Assembly (NCBI RefSeq): GCF_014197615.1
Contig: NZ_JACIFY010000017.1
Span: 106,549 to 170,548 of the forward strand
Length of the DNA stretch: 64,000 bases
From: Rhizobium esperanzae
GTDB taxonomy: Bacteria; Pseudomonadota; Alphaproteobacteria; Rhizobiales; Rhizobiaceae
Direction of reading: 5' to 3'
Shown here: piece by piece, positions 43,445 through 52,175 of the stretch
How positions within the stretch are numbered: the first letter of the stretch is position 1
Layout: each line of letters begins with the position of its first letter
Notes under the pieces: generated by a model
The model's input: the letters and a program-made list of their open reading frames with translations, nothing else
What the model was told of the DNA's origin: nothing
The model's database searches: none
Program-made: the position numbers and the translations under genes

Positions 43445-44224
43445 TCAGACGGAATGCTGCTGCACGCTGAGACCGCCATCGATCGTCAGGCAGGTGGCGT
43501 TCATGAACGGGCATTCGTCGGAGATCATGAACACCGCCGCCATGGCGATCTCTTCCGGCGTTGCGATGCGGCCACCGGGATGCAGCCGCATCGTCTCGGC
43601 CTTGGCTGCCTCCGGATCGGGGAAGCTGTTCCAGTAATCGATCACCTTCTGCGTCGAGACATAACCCGGCGCCAGCGCGTTCACCCGGATATTGCGGGCC
43701 GCATATTCGAGCCCCAGCGATTTCGTCATCCCGAGCAGCGCGTGTTTTGCCAGCGGATAGGGAAATGTGTGCGGGATGATGGTGAAAGCATGCGTCGAGG
43801 CGATGTTGAGAATGACGCCGCCCCCTTGTTCGATCAAGCCGGGCAACACCGCCTTGCAGCAGTTCCATGCACCCTTGAGATTGATGTCGAAGCAGCGGTC
43901 CCATTCGGCATCCGTCGTCTCGAGCGGTTCGGCGAAGACATTGACCCCGGCATTGTTGACGAGCGCGTTCAGCGGTCCGATCTCTTTGCTCGCCCGCGCG
44001 ACCGCCGTCGCGATTGTTCCGGCATCGGTAATATCGGCCGGCAGGTAACCGAGTTGTCCGCCATTGCTCTGGAGTTCCTTCGCCGTCTCCGCCAACAGCG
44101 CAGCGTCGCGGTCGATGAGAAAGACAGCGGCATTTTCCCGGAGGAACGCCGTCGTGATCGCCAGGCCGATACCCTGCGCCGCACCTGTGATCAGAATGTT
44201 CTTGCCCTGCAGGCGGCCGCCCAT
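43445..44224 (-). CDS. SDR-family sugar dehydrogenase (predicted aldose 1-dehydrogenase)
   Basis: 259 aa classical short-chain dehydrogenase. Cofactor motif TGAAQGIG (about 14-21), NNAG, the catalytic Ser in NIASTHAF and the YxxxK motif in YPLAK. Its neighbours (mutarotase, AraFGH-type importer, divergent DgoD) suggest oxidation of D-galactose or L-arabinose to the lactone. The substrate is inferred. Last gene of the operon, 3 nt after the mutarotase. Confidence 0.8.
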   Translation of the reverse strand: MGGRLQGKNILITGAAQGIGLAITTAFLRENAAVFLIDRDAALLAETAKELQSNGGQLGYLPADITDAGTIATAVARASKEIGPLNALVNNAGVNVFAEPLETTDAEWDRCFDINLKGAWNCCKAVLPGLIEQGGGVILNIASTHAFTIIPHTFPYPLAKHALLGMTKSLGLEYAARNIRVNALAPGYVSTQKVIDYWNSFPDPEAAKAETMRLHPGGRIATPEEIAMAAVFMISDECPFMNATCLTIDGGLSVQQHSV

Positions 44225-44227
44225 CTT

Positions 44228-45115
44228 TCAGCCCTCCGGTTGAACCGGCAGCGCCGACATCAGGATCGTCACCTTTCCGGCAAGAACCTCCCCCGGCGCC
44301 AGCGGCTTCAAGCCCCCGAAACCAGGCAGGTGATGCCCGTTCGGCAGGTGGCTCATCGGTTCGAGGCAGAAGAAGTCGCTGCGATCAACGGGCATATACA
44401 GCATGAAGCGATCGAGCGCGCCATCGGCTTCCAGCGCCGCCTGAATTCCAAGTTCCGGCCAGGCGATGACAGCCCGCCCATCCCATCCCTCAAACGCGTT
44501 GTTCATCCACATCTGCGGCAACAGCTTTTCGGATCTGAAATCGAAGTGGTCAGGCACAGGACCAGGCACGTCGAGGAGATTGTCCGGCCGCTCGCTCCAG
44601 TAGCGATCGGCCGCAATCGTCAGCCTCGTCATTGGCGTCCGCGCCAAGAAGGGATGTTGACCGAGCCCGAAGGGAAGCGCGGTTTCGCCCCGGTTTTCCA
44701 CCGAAAGCGTCAGCACCAGAGCGTCGCCGGCAAGACGGATCTCCTGCCGGGTCAGGTAGGCATAGGGTGAAACACTGTCGGCGCTGCGGGAAAAGCAGAA
44801 CTGTGCATGCTCCGCGCTGGCCTCTTCCAGCTGCCAGAGGCCGAGCCAGCCGTCGCCATGCCGATAGAGCGCATCGGAGGTATTCGGCTGGAAGGCATAG
44901 TCGCGTCCGGCAAAGGACATGGCGTTGCCTTCCACACGATTGCCGAACGGCACCATCGCGAAATTCGCCATCGCACCATTCGGCCCACCGGCCCCAACGA
45001 GAAAAGGTGTCCCCCGATAGGTGGCGGCGGTAACCGCAGCACCCCGACGGCTGACCCGGACGGCGAGATCGCCATGCCGCAGCTCGATTTGGTCCGCAAC
45101 TCGTCCCTGGTTCAT
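44228..45115 (-). CDS. aldose 1-epimerase (mutarotase)-like protein
   Basis: 295 aa of the galactose-mutarotase-like fold. Motifs include FAMVPFGNRVEG, HGDGWLGLWQLEE and FGLGQHPFLA with the conserved His residues. It would interconvert anomers of an imported aldose to feed the SDR dehydrogenase. It overlaps araH by 4 nt. Confidence 0.85.
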   Translation of the reverse strand: MNQGRVADQIELRHGDLAVRVSRRGAAVTAATYRGTPFLVGAGGPNGAMANFAMVPFGNRVEGNAMSFAGRDYAFQPNTSDALYRHGDGWLGLWQLEEASAEHAQFCFSRSADSVSPYAYLTRQEIRLAGDALVLTLSVENRGETALPFGLGQHPFLARTPMTRLTIAADRYWSERPDNLLDVPGPVPDHFDFRSEKLLPQMWMNNAFEGWDGRAVIAWPELGIQAALEADGALDRFMLYMPVDRSDFFCLEPMSHLPNGHHLPGFGGLKPLAPGEVLAGKVTILMSALPVQPEG

Positions 45116-46062
45116 CCACGTCGTCCCGCAGCCGAAGATCTCAAATTGTCGAGCAGCACCGCGACCAGCAGGATCAGCCCGCGCACGACATACTGATAGA
45201 ATGCCTGGATGTTCAGCAGATTCATAACGTTTTCGGCAATGCCCATGATCAGTACGCCAACGATGACGCCGCTCATCGCCGCCCGGCCGCCGGCCAGCGA
45301 AACGCCGCCGAGGACGCAGGCCGAAATCACCGAAAGCTCGAGCCCTGTCGCCGCATTCGGCTGGCCGGAGGTGATGCGCGAGGCGAGCAGAATACCGGCA
45401 ATACCGCAGACGAGGCCCTGCAGCGCAAAGATCCAGATGCGCATGTTGACGACGTTGACCCCCGCCAGCCGCGACGCTTCGGGATTGCCGCCGATTGCCA
45501 GCGTGTTCTTGCCGAAGACGGTGCGGTTGAGCACGAAACCGAAGAGGAGGAAAAGGATCAGCATGATCCAGATCGGCATCGGCACGGTCAGGAAGCGCGA
45601 CAGGGCAAGCTGATAGAAAGCAGGATCGTTGATGCCGACGGCGCGGCCATCCGAAGCGATCAGCGCCAGCCCGCGCACGATCTGCATGGTCGCGAGCGTC
45701 GTGATCAGCGCGTTGATCCGAAAGCGGGCAATGACGATGCCGTTGACGAAGCCGACGACGGCGCCGCAGAGCAGGGCGGCCAGCAGGCCGAGGGGGATGG
45801 AGCCGGTGGCGTTCGACACCATCACCGCGGCCATGCCGGAGAAGGCGACGATCGATCCCACAGAAAGGTCGAAATCGCGCGAGGCCAGGCAGAACATCAT
45901 CGTGCAGGCGACAATGCCGATCGTGACGACCGATTGCAGCAGCCCCAGCATGTTGCGCTCGGTCAGAAAATTCGGAACGAAGAGCGAGACGATCACGAAG
46001 GCAGCAGTGAAGATCACCACCAGCCCCTGTTCGCCGAGAAGGATTTTTTTCAACGAATTCAT
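45112..46062 (-). CDS. araH: sugar ABC transporter permease (AraH-like)
   Basis: 316 aa CUT2 permease with eight or more hydrophobic segments and the family block LASRDFDLSVGSIVAFSGMA, plus ISACVLGGVSLAGGRA near the C-terminus. It forms the channel with AraG and receives sugar from AraF. The start at 46062 gives the normal length; it lies 16 nt after araG. Confidence 0.87.
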   Translation of the reverse strand: MNSLKKILLGEQGLVVIFTAAFVIVSLFVPNFLTERNMLGLLQSVVTIGIVACTMMFCLASRDFDLSVGSIVAFSGMAAVMVSNATGSIPLGLLAALLCGAVVGFVNGIVIARFRINALITTLATMQIVRGLALIASDGRAVGINDPAFYQLALSRFLTVPMPIWIMLILFLLFGFVLNRTVFGKNTLAIGGNPEASRLAGVNVVNMRIWIFALQGLVCGIAGILLASRITSGQPNAATGLELSVISACVLGGVSLAGGRAAMSGVIVGVLIMGIAENVMNLLNIQAFYQYVVRGLILLVAVLLDNLRSSAAGRRG

Positions 46063-46078
46063 CGTCGGTGTTCCAGTC

Positions 46079-47584
46079 TTAAATGGTGCCTGCGGCATTC
46101 TTGTCGGGAAGCGCTGCCGTCAGGATGCTGCGCTCGTCGAAATCCTGGCGGGCGACATTGGCGGCCACCCTGCCCTGGCACATCACCATGATGCGATCGG
46201 AAATACCCATGACCTCCGGCAGCTCGCTTGAGATCACCACGATCGCCATACCGCCGGCCGCCAGCTCGTAGAGAATTTCGTAAATTTCCGATTTCGCTCC
46301 GACATCGATGCCGCGCGTCGGCTCGTCGATCACCAGAACCTTGATACCCTGCTCGGAGAGCCAGCGGCCGAGAATGACCTTCTGCTGGTTGCCGCCCGAG
46401 AGATTGATGATGTCCTGCTTGCGCGATGGCGTGCGCACCCGGAGCCGGGCGATGAACCGATCCGCCAGCGCCGCCTCCTGTTTCAGGCTCAAAATGCCGA
46501 AGGGCGAGAAATGCCGCCGCGAGGAGATCGCGATATTCTCCTCGATCGACCGGCCCTGGACGATGCCGTCGAACTTGCGGTCCTCGGGGCAGAGCACCAG
46601 GCCGGCATTGATCGCCGCCTTCGGATTGTTCGGCGAAACGGCGACGCCATCGATCGTGACCTGACCCTGATGCCGGATGTCGGCGCCGTAGAGCAGCCGC
46701 GCCATTTCGCTGCGGCCAGCGCCGATCAGGCCGAAAAAACCGAGGATCTCGCCCTGGCGGACGGAAAAACTGATCGGATTGCGCAGCTTCGGCCCGGACA
46801 GGCCCTTGACCTCCAGCCTGACGCCGCCGAGCGCACGTTCGCGCCATCCCCAGACATTGCTGATTTCACGCCCGACCATTTCCGAGATGATCTGCTCGCG
46901 TGTCGTCTCGGCGATCCGAGGATGGTGGGCAGCAAGCTTGCCGTCGCGCAGCACCGTCAGGCTGTCGCAAAGCCGAAAGATCTCGTCGAGACGATGCGAA
47001 ACATAGAGAATGACCGTTCCCTTCGCCTTCAGCCTGTCGATGAGCGAAAACAGGATTTCGCTTTCGCGCGAGGAAAGCGAGGAGGTCGGTTCATCCAGCG
47101 CGATCACCCGTGCATCGAGCATCACGGCCTTGGCAATCTCGACCATCTGCCGCGCACCGATCGAAAGCGAAGCGACCTTGGCCGACGGATCGACATCGAT
47201 GCCGATCTCTTCGAGCTTCGAGCGCACCGTCTCGATCAGGGTTTTGGCATGGATCACGCCGCCCTTGGCCGGAAAGCGCCCGAGCCAGAGATTTTCGGCG
47301 ACCGTCAGCTCCGGAACCAGCTGCAGTTCCTGGTGGATGACGATGACGCCGGCATGGAAGGCGTCGCGAACCGATCCGTAGTTCTGCTCCTCGCCGTCGA
47401 TCAGGATGCGGCCGGCATCGGCGGCCTGATCGCCCGACAGCACCCGGATCAGCGTCGATTTTCCGGCGCCGTTTTCGCCCATCAGTCCGTGAACGGCGCC
47501 CTTCTCGACCGAGAAGGAAACACCCGCCAGCGCCTGCACGCCGGGATAACCCTTGGAAATATCGTTGAATTCGAGGAAGGCCAT
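46079..47584 (-). CDS. araG: sugar ABC transporter dual ATPase (AraG-like)
   Basis: 501 aa with two fused nucleotide-binding domains, as in CUT2 importers. Domain 1 has Walker A GENGAGKSTL and signature LSIGARQMVEIAKA; domain 2 has a degenerate A site GLIGAGRSEMARLL and signature LSGGNQQKVILGRWL with DEPTRGIDVGAK. Preceded by stem-loops that follow araF. Confidence 0.9.
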   Translation of the reverse strand: MAFLEFNDISKGYPGVQALAGVSFSVEKGAVHGLMGENGAGKSTLIRVLSGDQAADAGRILIDGEEQNYGSVRDAFHAGVIVIHQELQLVPELTVAENLWLGRFPAKGGVIHAKTLIETVRSKLEEIGIDVDPSAKVASLSIGARQMVEIAKAVMLDARVIALDEPTSSLSSRESEILFSLIDRLKAKGTVILYVSHRLDEIFRLCDSLTVLRDGKLAAHHPRIAETTREQIISEMVGREISNVWGWRERALGGVRLEVKGLSGPKLRNPISFSVRQGEILGFFGLIGAGRSEMARLLYGADIRHQGQVTIDGVAVSPNNPKAAINAGLVLCPEDRKFDGIVQGRSIEENIAISSRRHFSPFGILSLKQEAALADRFIARLRVRTPSRKQDIINLSGGNQQKVILGRWLSEQGIKVLVIDEPTRGIDVGAKSEIYEILYELAAGGMAIVVISSELPEVMGISDRIMVMCQGRVAANVARQDFDERSILTAALPDKNAAGTI

Positions 47585-47605
47585 CGTCGCTCCATCGAGA
47601 AGGAC

Positions 47606-47655
47606 CCGGCGGCAGGTGAAGTCGCCGCCGGACGTTCGTCATCCTGGAAGGATGA
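47606..47655 (-). other. tandem stem-loops between araF and araG
   Basis: TCATCCT/AGGATGA (47639-47655, 3-nt loop) directly follows the araF stop, then CCGGCGGC/GCCGCCGG (47606-47631, 10-nt loop). No T run follows, so they look more like mRNA-stabilising stems than terminators. Confidence 0.55.
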
Positions 47656-48639
47656 TCATTCGATGCCAAGATCCTTGCGGACCTTTTCGTAATCGCCGCG
47701 CAGCGCCAGCGAACCGGAGGTCAACGTCAGTTTTGCCGGCTCCTTGTTGTTGGCGATCCAGTCGTACATATCAAGCGCCGTTTCATAGCCATGACGCTTC
47801 GGAGAGATGATGACGGTGCCGAAGAAGCCCGTCGCAGCCGGCTTCTTGAACTCATTGATCGCCGATTCCGCGCCGCCGATGCCGACACCGATAACGTTGG
47901 TTGCCGGAATACCGACCGATTCCGAAGCGCGGACGGCGCCGAGGACGGCTTCGTCGTTAAGGCCGAAGGCGACCCAGTATTTCACGTCGGCATGTTTGTT
48001 GAGCACGGTGGTTGCCGCGTTGAGGGCTGCTTCCGTATCCGTCTTTGCCTGCGGCGCGTCGTAGATGTTTTCGGCCGGGAAGCCGGCCGACTTCAGCACC
48101 GAGATCGCGCCTTCGACGCGGTCGACGGCAGTCGGCAGCTGGTCGTAGGAGATACGGACCGCGCCGACATTCTTCATGTCCCAGCCGCGCTTCTTGATCT
48201 CGTCGACGATTGCCTGCCCAACGGTTTCGCCGATCTTGGTGGCCGAGATACCCATATGCGGCACGTCTTCCAGCGGCTTGCCGTCAGCGCTGACGAGACG
48301 GTCGTCGACCGTCATCAGCTTCAGCTGATTGGCTTCCGCCTTGGCGACAATGCCGGGGCCGAGTTTGACGTCGGGCGTGCAGATGATGAAGCCCTGCGCA
48401 CCCTGGGCGCCGAGATTGTCGATCGCCGACTGAACCTTCTCGCCGTCTTCGGCGCCGATCTTGACGACGGTGAAGCCTTTCTCCTTGGCGGCCTGATCGG
48501 CGAATTTCCATTCGTCCTGGAACCAGGGCTCTTCAGGCTGCTTGACGATGAACCCTATCTTGACGTCTGCGGAAAATGCCGAGCCGGCCGCCAGAAGGGC
48601 GAATGTGCCAGCCAGGATGGCTGCTTTGAACAAGCGCAT
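47656..48639 (-). CDS. araF: periplasmic sugar-binding protein (AraF-like)
   Basis: 327 aa with signal peptide (LFKAAILAGTFALLAAGSAFS). The mature start IGFIVKQPEEPWFQDEWKFA closely resembles E. coli AraF, which binds L-arabinose and D-galactose. It probably has the same ligands. It is the first gene of araFGH-mutarotase-SDR and divergent from dgoR, with an operator-like repeat between. Confidence 0.88.
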   Translation of the reverse strand: MRLFKAAILAGTFALLAAGSAFSADVKIGFIVKQPEEPWFQDEWKFADQAAKEKGFTVVKIGAEDGEKVQSAIDNLGAQGAQGFIICTPDVKLGPGIVAKAEANQLKLMTVDDRLVSADGKPLEDVPHMGISATKIGETVGQAIVDEIKKRGWDMKNVGAVRISYDQLPTAVDRVEGAISVLKSAGFPAENIYDAPQAKTDTEAALNAATTVLNKHADVKYWVAFGLNDEAVLGAVRASESVGIPATNVIGVGIGGAESAINEFKKPAATGFFGTVIISPKRHGYETALDMYDWIANNKEPAKLTLTSGSLALRGDYEKVRKDLGIE

Positions 48640-48703
48640 GTCTCTCTCCCTAAACTCTGAAATCGAGCAGCTGCCTCCCAGGCAGCGTCCAATGAATTAT
48701 GAT

Positions 48704-48742
48704 AAATCATCATACCAGTCAATTGCCAAAGTATGATGATTT
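48704..48742. promoter_or_regulatory. inverted repeat between araF and dgoR, candidate GntR-family operator
   Basis: AAATCATCATAC (48704-48715) and GTATGATGATTT (48731-48742), 12-bp perfect arms 15 nt apart. The core ATGATNAT is repeated just upstream (TATGATAAATCAT, 48699-48710). It is centred 84 bp from araF and 47 bp from dgoR, suitable for shared control of both operons by the DgoR-like repressor. Confidence 0.7.
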
Positions 48743-48769
48743 AGATAATAGGATAGTCATGAGAGCCGG

Positions 48770-49603
48770 ATGGACCCGTCGCAAAGCGGATCGAATTCGG
48801 ATAATCAGGTTCGGTTGCTGCCCGGGAGAGAGCACGGAGAGGTGAAGTTGGAATCGACTGAGGAACAGGCCCGAGCGGAAAGCTCCGGCAGCGAACGCCG
48901 GCCGCGTGTCCGCCGCAACGTCACGGCGGCAATCGCTCAGGATATCTGCGCAGACCGCTATCCCTCGGGCTCGCCGTTGCCCCGCGAGAACGATCTTTGC
49001 GACCTCTATGGTGTCAGCCGCACCGTCATTCGTGAATCGCTGAAAGTGCTGGAATCCAAAGGCCTCGTGCGCGGCAAACCGCGGGTCGGAACGACTGTCT
49101 GCGACAGGGACGACTGGAACATCCTGGACGCCGAGGTGCTCGACTGGATGGGACCTTACATCAAGGACTTCGATCTGCTCGGATGCATTCTCGAAGCCCG
49201 GCGCACCATCGAACCGGCCGCCGCCGAATATGCCGCAGAGCGCGCCAGCGCCCAGGAGATCGCCGATCTCGACAAGGCCTGGCGGCAGATGCGCGACAGC
49301 GCAGGCGATCCGGAAAGTTTCACCGACGCCGACGTTATGTTTCATACGGTGCTGCTCACCGCCAGCCACAACCAGGTGTTCCGCCGTCTGTCCAGCGCCA
49401 TCCATGCTGCCCTGAAATATGCGCTGCATGCCTCCAATATCGCCGTCGAAAACCGGGAGGATGCGGTGCTCGTTCACGGTGAACTCGTCGAAGCCTTGCG
49501 CATGCGCGACAAGGCGGGCGCCAGGGAATGCGCCAATCGCATGCTCGACCTTGCGGTTCGCGACCTTGCCGCCGCCGAGAAGGCGATCGGCAGGACGAAA
49601 TGA
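48770..49603 (+). CDS. dgoR: FadR-subfamily GntR regulator (DgoR-like)
   Basis: 277 aa. The winged HTH (PLPRENDLCDLYGVSRTVIR, ESLKVLESKGLVRGKPRVGT) starts at about residue 68, and an all-helical FCD ligand domain follows with metal-type residues (ILEARRTIEPAAAEYAAERA, DADVMFHTVLLTASHNQVF). The N-terminal 45 residues are longer than usual, and a GTG at 48842 is an alternative start. Divergent from araF and upstream of dgoD, it is the likely repressor of both, induced by galactonate or a related acid. Confidence 0.83.
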   Translation: MDPSQSGSNSDNQVRLLPGREHGEVKLESTEEQARAESSGSERRPRVRRNVTAAIAQDICADRYPSGSPLPRENDLCDLYGVSRTVIRESLKVLESKGLVRGKPRVGTTVCDRDDWNILDAEVLDWMGPYIKDFDLLGCILEARRTIEPAAAEYAAERASAQEIADLDKAWRQMRDSAGDPESFTDADVMFHTVLLTASHNQVFRRLSSAIHAALKYALHASNIAVENREDAVLVHGELVEALRMRDKAGARECANRMLDLAVRDLAAAEKAIGRTK

Positions 49604-49667
49604 TCAATCACGAGAGGCTGTGGACGCGCTGTCCCATCGCAAATCCGAGAAGAGATTGAGACCTGAG

Positions 49668-50816
49668 ATGAAGATCACCAAACTCACCACCTATATCGTT
49701 CCGCCGCGCTGGCTGTTTCTGAAGATCGAGACCGATGAAGGCATCGTTGGCTGGGGCGAACCGGTTGTCGAAGGCCGTGCCCTGACCGTCCAGGCCGCCG
49801 TCCACGAACTGGAAGACTATCTGATCGGCAAGGATCCCTTCCTGATCGAAGACCATTGGACGGTGATGTATCGCGGCGGCTTCTATCGCGGTGGCGCCGT
49901 CCATATGAGCGCGATTTCCGGCATCGATCAGGCGCTCTGGGATATCAAGGGCAAGGCGCTGGGCCAGCCGATCCATTCCCTGCTCGGCGGGCAGCTGCGC
50001 GACCGCATCAAGGTCTATTCCTGGATCGGCGGCGACCGCCCTTCTGATGTCGCCAACAACGCCAAAGACGTGGTCGCCCGCGGCTTCAAGGCGATCAAGC
50101 TCAACGGCTGCGAGGAAATGCAGATCGTCGACACCAACGAGAAGGTGGAGAAGGCCGTCGAAACCATCGCCGCCATTCGCGAGGCGATCGGCCCGCATAT
50201 CGGTATCGGCGTCGATTTCCACGGCCGCGTCCATAAGCCGATGGCGAAAGTTCTCGCCAGGGAGCTCGACCCCTACAAGCTGATGTTCATCGAAGAGCCG
50301 GTGCTGTCTGAAAACAAGGAAGCGCTGCGCGAGATCGTCAACCACACCTCGACCCCGATCGCGCTCGGCGAGCGGCTTTTTTCGCGCTGGGACTTCAAGC
50401 AGGTGCTCGCCGACGGCTATGTCGACATCATCCAGCCGGATCTTTCCCACGCCGGCGGCATCACCGAATGCCGCAAGATCGCGGCGATGGCCGAAGCCTA
50501 TGATGTGGCGCTCGCGCCGCATTGCCCGCTCGGCCCGATCGCGCTAGCCGCCTGCCTGCAGGTCGATGCCGTCAGCTATAACGCCTTCATCCAGGAACAG
50601 AGCCTCGGCATCCACTACAACACCGGCAACGACATCCTCGATTACATCTCCAACAAGGAGGTGTTCCACTATGCCGATGGTTTCGTCTCGATCCCGCAAG
50701 GGCCGGGCCTCGGCATCGAGGTCGACGAGGCCTATGTCATCGAGCGCGCCAAGGAGGGACATCGCTGGCGCAACCCGATTTGGCGGCATGCCGATGGCAG
50801 TTTTGCCGAGTGGTAA
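49668..50816 (+). CDS. dgoD: D-galactonate dehydratase
   Basis: 382 aa, the same length as E. coli DgoD and very similar to it as I recall (TTYIVPPRWLFLKIETDEG, RGGAVHMSAISGIDQALWDI, LQPDLSHAGGITEC with IQ in place of LQ, LAPHCPLGPIALAACL). An enolase-superfamily Mg enzyme that converts D-galactonate to 2-dehydro-3-deoxygalactonate. The motifs DFHGRVH, FIEEPV and APHCPLGP carry the acid/base and metal residues. No dgoK or dgoA homologue lies in the window. Ends in an intrinsic terminator. Confidence 0.93.
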   Translation: MKITKLTTYIVPPRWLFLKIETDEGIVGWGEPVVEGRALTVQAAVHELEDYLIGKDPFLIEDHWTVMYRGGFYRGGAVHMSAISGIDQALWDIKGKALGQPIHSLLGGQLRDRIKVYSWIGGDRPSDVANNAKDVVARGFKAIKLNGCEEMQIVDTNEKVEKAVETIAAIREAIGPHIGIGVDFHGRVHKPMAKVLARELDPYKLMFIEEPVLSENKEALREIVNHTSTPIALGERLFSRWDFKQVLADGYVDIIQPDLSHAGGITECRKIAAMAEAYDVALAPHCPLGPIALAACLQVDAVSYNAFIQEQSLGIHYNTGNDILDYISNKEVFHYADGFVSIPQGPGLGIEVDEAYVIERAKEGHRWRNPIWRHADGSFAEW

Positions 50817-50821
50817 GAGGA

Positions 50822-50846
50822 AAGGGTCGCGCAAGCGGCCCTTTTT
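50822..50846 (+). terminator. intrinsic terminator of dgoD
   Basis: AGGGTCGC (50823-50830) pairs with GCGGCCCT (50835-50842) around GCAA, followed by TTTT, 7 nt after the dgoD stop. Confidence 0.85.
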
Positions 50847-50911
50847 CATTCATGGTGTCGGACATCGAGCCTCTCATCCGTCATAGTAGAAGCTCAAGAG
50901 GAGGTTTCCAT

Positions 50912-51307
50912 ATGGCCAGAGCGATCGCAATCATCATTGCCCGCGTCATTTTCAGTTTTATCTTTTTCATGGCGGCCGGCTTCAAGTTCGCCGGCATCGG
51001 TACGACGGCGGACTATATCGCCGCCGCCGGTTTTCCGATGGCGACACTGCTCACCTGGGTCGCCGCCTTCTTCGAGATCGCCCTGGCGCTCGCCTTCATA
51101 TCCGGCGCCTTCTTCACCGAGGCGAGCCTGCTCGCCGGCATCTATGTGATCTTCCTCGCCTTTGCCTTCCACGGCCCGTCCCATTGGCAGCAGAACCAGT
51201 CCGAGATCGGCTTCTTCATCGATCACTTCACCTTCCTCGCCGGGCTGCTCTTTGCCGCCGTTCACGGGCCGGAGAAATGGGCCTTGAGGAAGTCGCTCCT
51301 CAGATAG
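50912..51307 (+). CDS. DoxX-like membrane protein
   Basis: 131 aa with four hydrophobic helices (FSFIFFMAAGFKFAGIG, VAAFFEIALALAFISGAFF). GAGGAGG precedes the ATG at 50912. It lies between dgoD's terminator and an SDR gene (77 nt later, same strand). Role unknown. Confidence 0.8.
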   Translation: MARAIAIIIARVIFSFIFFMAAGFKFAGIGTTADYIAAAGFPMATLLTWVAAFFEIALALAFISGAFFTEASLLAGIYVIFLAFAFHGPSHWQQNQSEIGFFIDHFTFLAGLLFAAVHGPEKWALRKSLLR

Positions 51308-51384
51308 GCTGACGACACGCCGCCGCCGGAACCAAGAGCTGCGCCGAACATTGGCTATCGGCAGAAGGTCAAGGAGGTTCGGCT

Positions 51385-52164
51385 ATGGAGCTGAAGGGAA
51401 AGATCGCATTGGTGACCGGCGCTGGTTCCGGCATCGGCAAAGCGGCCGCGTTGAAGCTCGCTGCCGAGGGAGCAAAGGTCGCAGCCCTGAGCCGCACCGC
51501 CGAGGAGGTCGAAAAGACCTGCGAAGAAATCGACGCCGCCGGCGGCCGGTCGATCGCCTTGACGGCCGATACCAGCGACGAAGCGCAAATGCGAGCCGCG
51601 GTGAAGGCACTGACGGAGACCTTCGGCGGCCTCGATATCGTTGTCGCCAATGCCGGGATCAACGGCGTCTGGGCGCCGATCGACGATCTGAAGCCGGATG
51701 AATGGGACAAGACGATCGCTGTCAATCTGCGCGGCACCTATTTGACCCTGCATCTGACGGTTCCGCATCTGAAGTGCCGCGGCGGTTCGATCGTCGTCGT
51801 CTCCTCGATCAACGGCACCCGCACCTTCACCACGCCGGGCGCCACCGCCTATACCGCCACCAAGGCCGGCCAGGTCGCCATGGTTCAGCAGCTCGCCCTC
51901 GAGCTCGGCCGGCATGGCATTCGCGTCAACGCCGTCTGCCCGGGTGAGATCGAGACCAGTATCGACGCCAATACCGATAGCCGCCATCGTGAAGAGACGG
52001 AGGTTCCGGTCATCTGGCCGGAAGGCGACATCCCGATTGCTGGCGGCAAGGCAGGCAAGAGCGAGGATGTCGCCGAGACCATCCTCTTCCTCGCCTCCGA
52101 GCGCGCCCGGCACATCACCGGCACGCCGATCTGGATCGACGGCGGCCAGGGACTGCTGCGATAG
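51385..52164 (+). CDS. SDR-family oxidoreductase
   Basis: 259 aa. Cofactor motif TGAGSGIG, NAG, SSING and YTATK (YxxxK). The region after the active site (EVPVIWPEGDIPIAGGKAG) is unusual in the substrate-binding loop, and similar SDRs are known only as predicted sugar or polyol dehydrogenases. Substrate unknown. AAGGAGG precedes the ATG. Its 3' end is 11 bp from the convergent cyclase gene. Confidence 0.8.
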   Translation: MELKGKIALVTGAGSGIGKAAALKLAAEGAKVAALSRTAEEVEKTCEEIDAAGGRSIALTADTSDEAQMRAAVKALTETFGGLDIVVANAGINGVWAPIDDLKPDEWDKTIAVNLRGTYLTLHLTVPHLKCRGGSIVVVSSINGTRTFTTPGATAYTATKAGQVAMVQQLALELGRHGIRVNAVCPGEIETSIDANTDSRHREETEVPVIWPEGDIPIAGGKAGKSEDVAETILFLASERARHITGTPIWIDGGQGLLR

Positions 52165-52175
52165 GTGAGTGAAAA

